Positions 57,876 through 64,000 of a stretch of 64,000 nucleotides of DNA are shown here, in pieces. This DNA comes from Amyelois transitella (lineage: Eukaryota > Arthropoda > Insecta > Lepidoptera > Pyralidae). Within the stretch, counting starts at the first letter, position 1; each line of letters begins with the position of its first letter. The DNA is taken from positions 5,972,001-6,036,000 of the forward strand of contig NC_083517.1 of the NCBI RefSeq assembly GCF_032362555.1, in the 5' to 3' direction. The notes under the pieces were generated by a model. The model saw nothing but the letters and a program-made list of their open reading frames with translations, was not told the origin of the DNA and ran no database searches. The translations under genes were made by a program, and so were the position numbers.

Positions 57876-59710
57876 ACATACAACTACTGAAAAGACATGT
57901 CACTTTGGAAAGTTGAACGGCGAACGCCACGCGTCGTCCCCTTTTTGTGAGTGCAATAGAACTAAGAAGAATCGTATAGCATACCGTGCTAAATATATCC
58001 TGAGATAGATTGTTTGTTATCACCAACGTGTTTTGTGAGTGAAAAGTAAAATGTGCTTACTCCAGGTATGTTGTCTTGTAACATAATAAATTCTAGCTTT
58101 GCGTGGGGAACCTTTGGGGAAAAAGTAGCCTTTGTCACTCCCGAAGAACTATGTTATATCTGTGCCAAAGTTTCGTACAATCAGTCTAGTAGTTTCTGAT
58201 GTTTTTCGTGACAAACATACAAAACTACAAATCTTATCATTTTACTAATAGTTCTATATGAATGGACCTCTCCATTTCCTTGATGGCCAAACAGGCAGTT
58301 ACTTAAATAAAAACCACAAGTAACAGTAGTAATAGAAATGTATGTTCATTGAAAAGATTATTTCTGAATATTTTTGAATTACTATTAATGGGTATTTCTA
58401 TGTTAGCTTGTAACGTTGTTCCTATCTTTAGCGCAACTCTAGATTTGAATTAAACAGCTGACTTGATGATGCAACTGATATAATATTCTTATTTCAGAAA
58501 GAGAGATAGAAAAAAGTGAGTGTATTGTATAAACAAAGTACAAATATATTCTAAAAATTAAAACTTGCATAATAATAAAAAATAATAGACAAAGTTACTT
58601 AAAGTAACTATGGTTTACATAAACAGAATGTTAATTTTTTGTAGAAATATTTATTCTTTATTTTCCTATAAGGTAAATCAATTAATATTTATTGTGTAAT
58701 GTAAGTATTATTTTTTAAACGGACAGCGATGCTGTTGTTTTATTACTTTTTTATTTATTTATAGAAAATTATTTTATGCTTTTAACTTGGATTGATAATT
58801 TAGTTGTAAAACAACGGGAGTAAAATACGCCATGCGGTCCTAGTTACCAGTGAAGAAATATGTGTAAATTACAATGCAATCGTATGTTAATGTAGGTGAA
58901 CATTGATATAAATATCTTGAACTTTAATTTGTAGTTTAGTTAAGTATTTTGTTGCCTCTTTTATTAAATCAATATTCTTTTTAGGTTCTTTAGTAGTGTA
59001 AGCGAAAGAGAATCAATACCTAAAAAGATTAAGAAAATTACTTAAGAACTACACAAAAACGACGTGTATTTTAAAGAACGTTACTTTATATTAGTAGCCA
59101 GCCAAAACAATAACAGTTCAACATTTCCGAGAGGTTATTTCATACGTTTAATAAAAGCATACTTAGAACAAGTTGATAAAATCATACTTTAAAACTCGGT
59201 GAATAATTACAAATTGAATATTTTTTGAAAATGCTTCGTAGCGCGGCTACGAACAGGTGCTACTCCCGTACAGGTGACATCAACGATCACATTTGCTACG
59301 AAGCTACGACAGTGCCACGAAGCTAATCTGTAGAAATGTTAATATGTAAGGAAAACGGACTTATATTTTGTATGCAAACATTTTTATTTTAACTGTAGAT
59401 ATTTTTGCTTGTTAGATTAATTACCGAACATTTAAATTTGGTAAACAAACAGTAATATTATATTTAACTTGATATATTACTGTTGGGTTATCTATGGCAA
59501 TAAGTAATGCCTCCGGCAAGTCTTTAATGCTAAAACTCTATGACTGTTTAAATATTTTATAAGCTTAATAGTAATTAAGATAAAATAAGCCGTGACTTTT
59601 CCAATAAAACAAATGGCGAAGCGCAAGGGCATTCAACCTATACTTCGTCAAAGCGATTCGTCGCCAATTTATCCCTCATGACTTGGCCTACACATTTGAA
59701 TAACCATATT

Positions 59711-59767
59711 ATCAGTTATGAAGAAGAATGTCATGACCTGTTCATGACATTCTTCTTCATAACTGAT
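59711..59767. repeat. 57-bp palindrome, 26-bp perfect arms
   Basis: ATCAGTTATGAAGAAGAATG... at 59711-59736 is the exact reverse complement of 59742-59767; the loop is 5 bp. Confidence 0.93.
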
Positions 59768-60204
59768 GAATGTGGATGAGTAAAAAAAGTATACAGGAAA
59801 AATGGCTAGTGGAAAGATAGGTATGTATTGTCAGTTTCTGCCTTAACAGTAACTAAAAAAATTGTAAAGATTCGTATCAGCACTTTTGTATCATGCGCCA
59901 TGCATTTCCAGAAGTGGTGCTTTTTTATTAAGTTTAGCGCAGTATTATTTGTTATTGTTTTTAGTGTAACGAGTTTTAATTACAAGTATTGTTTTCGTTA
60001 TTAAAGATGACCTACTTACTTTTCAATGGTAGTTTTATTATTCCTTTCCTTTAGTATTATTATTTAATAAGTGGAAATAAAATAGATAAGTACACAAATT
60101 AAGTCCGAATAGTAATTTTCTTGGTATTGTGCCTAAATACAGGACCTGTTTTCATTAAAACAATAGTTGCCATCTGTGGTTGCCAATTTCCCTTGAATAG
60201 GTAT

Positions 60205-60398
60205 ATCCTACTACTATTATAAAGGCGAAAGTTTGTATGGATGTTTGTTACTCTTTCACGCAAAAACTACTGAACCGATGAAATTTGGTATGTAGGTTGC
60301 TGAAGACCCAGAATAACACATAGGCTACTTTTTATCCCAGAGTTCCCGCGGGATTGATAGGGTTTCCATGCGGACGAAGTCGCGGGCGGCCTCTAGTC
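60205..60398 (+). repeat. Dispersed non-autonomous element, copy B
   Basis: Contains TTGTTACTCTTTCACGCAAA, CACATAGGCTACTTTTTATC and GCGGACGAAGTCGCGGGCGG followed by CTCTAGT. This is the opposite orientation of 27673-27845. Confidence 0.7.
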
Positions 60399-61663
60399 GA
60401 AATATAAAATGAAGTGGGAACCTTAACATATTTAATACATTTCAAACCGCGATACCTTTTGACTTTAAGTTATCCTAGGTACAGCAGACTCAATACCTAT
60501 ACCTAAAGTGGTATTTGACCTGAGTTTAATTGTTACAGTAACGTCACAGAGCTAGATTGTTTTAGAAATATTTTATTAATTTGTAAATAATTGTTAATCA
60601 TAATTTTTAACTAAAAGAGAACGAATTACAAAATCGTGACTGCAAAAGAGGGACAAGTTTGTTAACACAATTACATGTATATCATAAACATTTTATGCAC
60701 CGTGGCCTTGTGGCGCCGGAAATGGCCACAGATAGTGCGCCCACGCTTCAGGAGTAACCAGCAGTCGTAAACAGTTTCAGAACAATCCTTTCCACCACGA
60801 AAACCTACAAGCCACATTTTTTATTAGAAGGCTAAAGTCATCATTTCACCAAGCTAGGGGTTGTCACTTCTCATGCCTTTTCCGTTAGGGGTGACTCAAA
60901 CCAACGCGATAAGATACCAACAACCAAGATTGGTAAGGAAATCTAAGAAACACATGACGACAAGACGGGCATACTCCAACATGTATTCAGTCAGATTGAG
61001 CATTTGCCTTAGATAGAGGGTTTTAGGATACCAACTAGGTTTACACAAAATGTTGTCAAGAGCTGGTTGATAGCCATGAGCTACCCGAAGCCCTCCACTC
61101 CAGTTTAAGCAAAATGGCGACGCATGCAGCTTTTTTGATGCTCTGCTTAGTCTCATTACATGGTAAATTAACAAATAACGATTTTTAGAATCAATCAGAG
61201 TGTTCATTGATTGTGAAAGAATAGTTAAAGTTTATAAATCTTGAACCAATTAAAACATTATTTTATTAGATTGCCTTCATGTGACTTTCTTATGGTTCCA
61301 ATTTTCAAAAGGAAGTTTCGTGTATTGTATAGGTTTCTACGAAAGTGCGTGACGAACATGCACGTTGCTCTTTATAATAAGACTTCACTAATGTGATAAG
61401 CTGTACTATACTCATCACTCATTTTGTATTAATTATTTATGTTGAGTAAATTGTTTGGAATATGTAATACTTCCCAATCTTTATCTCCATAGTCCTACTG
61501 GAAATACAACATATAAATAAAACTGGATATTACATATTATTCACACTTCAGTTTAAAAATTTAATATATAGTTGACTGTTTTGGTATACCAATAACCACC
61601 ACCAGCAGTTCGTTAAAAAAAATGAGTTCAGCGGCTCACGACCTTGGGTTGTTCACGGCGCAG

Positions 61664-63528
61664 GCTTGCAACATTGCCATGGGCAGTGCAGCAACGTCAC
61701 GCAGTTGTCGTTGGCGCTAGACACGCTGCTGGCGACGTACGACCGCGAGCGTGCGCCTGCGACGCCGCTTGTGGTGGACGCCGTGTTAGAGGTGCGCCAT
61801 GCCAGCGTCGATGACCGCACCTCTTCTGTCAGGATGCTCGCCGATCTTAGGATGGTGAGTTTCACTTTGTATTGGTGCAGCAATGAACATTTTCAACATT
61901 GCCGTGGGCTGGTGCATGTGCAGTGCTGCAACGTCACGCAGTTGTCGTTGACGGCTAAACTTTTCCTGGGTATGCCTTAAGCGTCATCATTAGGAAAGGA
62001 AAGCTATTCCTTCAATACTTATTAGGAAAAGATAGTCGCTATTAGGGGGAAACCGATCAGATACAAGTCATCTTTGTTGCAGTTTTGGCAGGACGAGCGT
62101 GTCAAGTGGAATGATTCCGAATGGGGGTGCGACAATGCGCTTGTGGCGGCGGAGCTACTGTGGCTGCCTGACGTGGCTTTGCTGAATGCTGCGGCGAGCG
62201 GCTACACAGGTGCTTGTTGTAACATTTTTTACTACACATATATATATTTTCGTCCTTATCCCTGACGAGGTAGACAGAGCCCCACATTTTACTGCATACT
62301 GCCACTAATCTCTTCATACAAACTTCTAGTAGGTTCCTAGATGTTGTTTCGAATAGTTATGGGTAACGAATAAACATAGGTAATTTTATGGTATCTACTA
62401 AGATAGGTACCATAAATTTCTTTTTAGGAGGTATTTGAAAGAAAAGTTTAAGAAAAATCTTAAGTTATTATAAAGAGATGGCAGGTATTTTGTAACTCGT
62501 TGTATACTCGGACCAAGCTAGGATTCAGAAAGTCAGACAAACCTGAGTCGCGTTTGTCAATGAAAATGACGTACCTACTGCCTTTGCTGAGTGCACTTAT
62601 TATGCAAAAAATATGTCTAGGTAATTTATTCTTACTACACCTAAAATAGGTTGCACGCAGTGCTGCGTAAGACAAAAATATATTAAAAAAAATGTAAAGA
62701 TGTTCTGCTTTGTCCGTAAAATGAGTTTTTAAGAAACTTTGTAAGTTTCATTTTAACAAAATTTTTTCATCTAAAATCCGTTCCGCCCACTCCAAACAAA
62801 TACCTGTTAGTTCCCATCCCCGTAGGAATTTCGGGAAATGCTCTCCAAGTGGTGCACTTGCGTGCTAGACTATAACAACCTATACACAAAGTTTCATAAA
62901 TCTTTATACTCGTACCTTGTACGTGGTTTGACTTGTGCGTTGATATATTAATCAGTTATAGTATCCTCTTCTTATTTTTTGTATTTAGATTTACAAAGAT
63001 ACTAAAGCCAGTGCCGTGTGATTCCCGGCACCAATACAAACAAGAATAGAACCACTCCATCTCTTTCCCATGGATGTCGTAAAAGGCGACTAAGGGATAG
63101 CCTAATAAACTAGGGATTCTTTTTTAGGCTATGGGCTAGCAACCTGTCACTATTTGAATCTCAATTCTTTCATTAAGCCAAATAGCTGAACGTGGCCATT
63201 CAGTCTTTTCAAGACTGTTGGCTCTGTCTACCCCGCAATGGATATAGACGTGACCATATGTATGTATGTACTACAGCCAGGTGAATCTTGAATCAAATCA
63301 ACTCTTTACCCTGTTTATCTCCTTTAATATCTACTCGTAGGTGACGCGTCAATGCGTGCACGCCTAAACTCATCAGGCGCCGTGGAGTGGGTGCTGCGCC
63401 TCGATGCTAGCGCTCCGCTGGACATGCTACTGGAACGCTGGCCTACGGACGAGCAAACCGTCACCTTTATGTTCTGCTCCAAGGTGCACACGTTGGATGA
63501 ACTCGACCTCGCTCTCAAGCCATTACCG
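61664..63528 (+). CDS. Cys-loop ligand-gated ion channel-like subunit, extracellular domain (partial, no canonical Cys loop)
   Basis: Three exons, 61664-61854, 62083-62209 and 63341-63528, join in frame (phases 0 and 1). The order follows a nicotinic-type ligand-binding domain: LALDTLLATYDRERAP (N-terminal helix), VDAVLEVRHASVDDRTSSVR, DLRMFWQDERVKWNDSEWG (the WxDxxLxW region), ELLWLPDVALLNAA (loop A, WxPDxxLYN), AVEWVLRLDASAP, and ERWPTDEQTV in place of the FPFDEQxC of the Cys loop. The canonical cysteines, spaced by 13 residues, are here Leu and Val. The loop A tyrosine is Leu and no SWTY loop B follows. Transmembrane segments should lie beyond the right edge. The 5' part is also incomplete: the exon at 61664 starts with two bases of a codon after an AG. 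It is therefore a divergent nAChR-like subunit or a secreted binding-protein relative. Confidence 0.7.
62230..62290 (-). mobile_element. SINE family B tail fragment
   Basis: Short piece with TTTTCGTCCTTATCCC and GAGGTAGACAGAGCC, the tail end of the family, in an intron of the channel-like gene. Confidence 0.5.
62995..63275 (+). mobile_element. SINE family B, best full-length copy
   Basis: Plus-strand sense copy of about 280 bp: head GCCGTGTGATTCCCGGCACC, then CCACTCCATCTCTTTCCCAT, GTCGTAAAAGGCGACTAAGG, GCTAGCAACCTGTCACTATT, GAACGTGGCCATTCAGTC, TTGGCTCTGTCTACCCCGCA and the tail ATGTATGTATG. It defines the family in this window. It lies in an intron of the channel-like gene just upstream of the 63341 exon. 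Confidence 0.85.
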
Positions 63529-64000
63529 GTAACTTTCCTTACTTTTTAAACACCTTTTTTCTCATACAATATTTAGGTAAAATTCGAATCAGAGCACAGT
63601 TTAAAGTTACACCTTTTAAATGAACAGATATATAGATACTAATAACTAGTTGACGCCCGCAACTCCGTTTGCGTGTTATTGGAAATACGAAGGTTAAGGT
63701 TATTAAATTTATTCAAATTTCGGTACATATTACAGAGTAGCTAGTTCCTTTGGCTTCTACATTACATGATCCAGATCTTTGACTTTTATACGCTAACAGA
63801 AAATGCTTATCAGGTTGAACAACTTTTGTAAGGACGTCTTTTCCATAATTCAGTTGATTTAGCTGGTATATAATGATTGTGCATACGGTGTTCCAGATCT
63901 TCGATTTTTATACGCCAACAGAAAATGCTCCTCAGATTGAACAACTTTTGTTAAGACTTCATCGATATTTCCTATAGTTTAGCTGAGTAATTCAAATCCG
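63529..64000. repeat. Intron with a ~125-bp tandem duplication
   Basis: The block at 63769 starting CCAGATCTTTGACTTTTATA recurs at 63894 (CCAGATCTTCGATTTTTATA) and stays similar through GAACAACTTTTG. The segment starts near 63645 with a GACGCCCGCAACTCCG motif, like the termini of other short elements here. Confidence 0.75.

Larger units (their letters stand above)
57876..61663. other. Ets21C-like 3' region and intergenic DNA
   Basis: A polyadenylation signal AATAAA lies at 58085-58090, about 210 bp past the ETS stop. Beyond it are a fragment of the GTAGCC-type dispersed element (58095-58225), a perfect palindrome (59711-59767) and another dispersed element (60205-60398). No gene was recognised in 60400-61620, although upstream exons of the channel gene could be hidden there. 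Confidence 0.45.

Noticed and set aside
57631-58008. Alternative frames across the last ETS exon
   Set aside because: Only the frame reading GKRYAYRF continues the ETS domain; the others are proline- or arginine-rich shadows.

Overview
The window looks like nuclear DNA of a moth or butterfly (Lepidoptera). It has AT-rich introns and intergenic DNA, short GC-rich exons with GT-AG junctions, and insect orthologues throughout. It also carries many copies of two SINE-like families of the kind common in lepidopteran genomes: one with a degenerate tRNA head, one ending in a TATG-type tail. I cannot name the species. All gene models come from conceptual translation, splice consensus and phase bookkeeping.

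Layout. (1) 1-7867, minus: 3'-incomplete gene for an EF-hand plus WD40 protein of the WDR49/WDR64 family, 14 exons traced, running off the left edge. (2) 8343-8980, plus: two-exon mitochondrial ribosomal protein S21, divergent from gene 1. (3) 10851-13607, minus: six-exon out at first (oaf), with a 5'-truncated LINE in its second intron. (4) 15486-23364, plus: WDR26, eleven exons, with LisH, CTLH and WD40 repeats. (5) 23365-28167: about 4.8 kb without CDS, holding a strong miRNA-like hairpin. (6) 28168-29752, minus: TRAPPC4, four exons. (7) 30280-34695: a possible spliced upstream ORF. (8) 34752-57875, plus: an Ets21C-like ETS factor whose exons encode a Pointed domain and an ETS domain, separated by a 16.5-kb intron full of repeats, with a phase-compatible alternative first exon at 56127. 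(9) 61664-63528, plus: three exons of the extracellular domain of a Cys-loop ligand-gated channel relative, running off the right edge, in which both Cys-loop cysteines are replaced.

The genes are unrelated housekeeping, signalling and developmental genes, not an operon-like system. Promoter regions are shared head to head between genes 1 and 2 and between oaf and WDR26. The TRAPPC4 start also faces the first candidate leader exon of the Ets21C-like gene.

The accessory content is a layered transposon landscape: a 1.3-kb pogo-like element with inverted termini and TA target duplication (37368-38669), an RTE-type insertion with a 14-bp target duplication nested in another LINE relic nested between 300-bp inverted repeats (44400-46757), a near-exact 572-bp tandem duplication (43292-44435), and five long palindromes. 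The most interesting points are the channel lacking a canonical Cys loop, the alternative ETS first exon, the shared 3' tail of the SINE family and the RTE LINE, and the isolated hairpins. I found no clearly undescribed multi-gene system.
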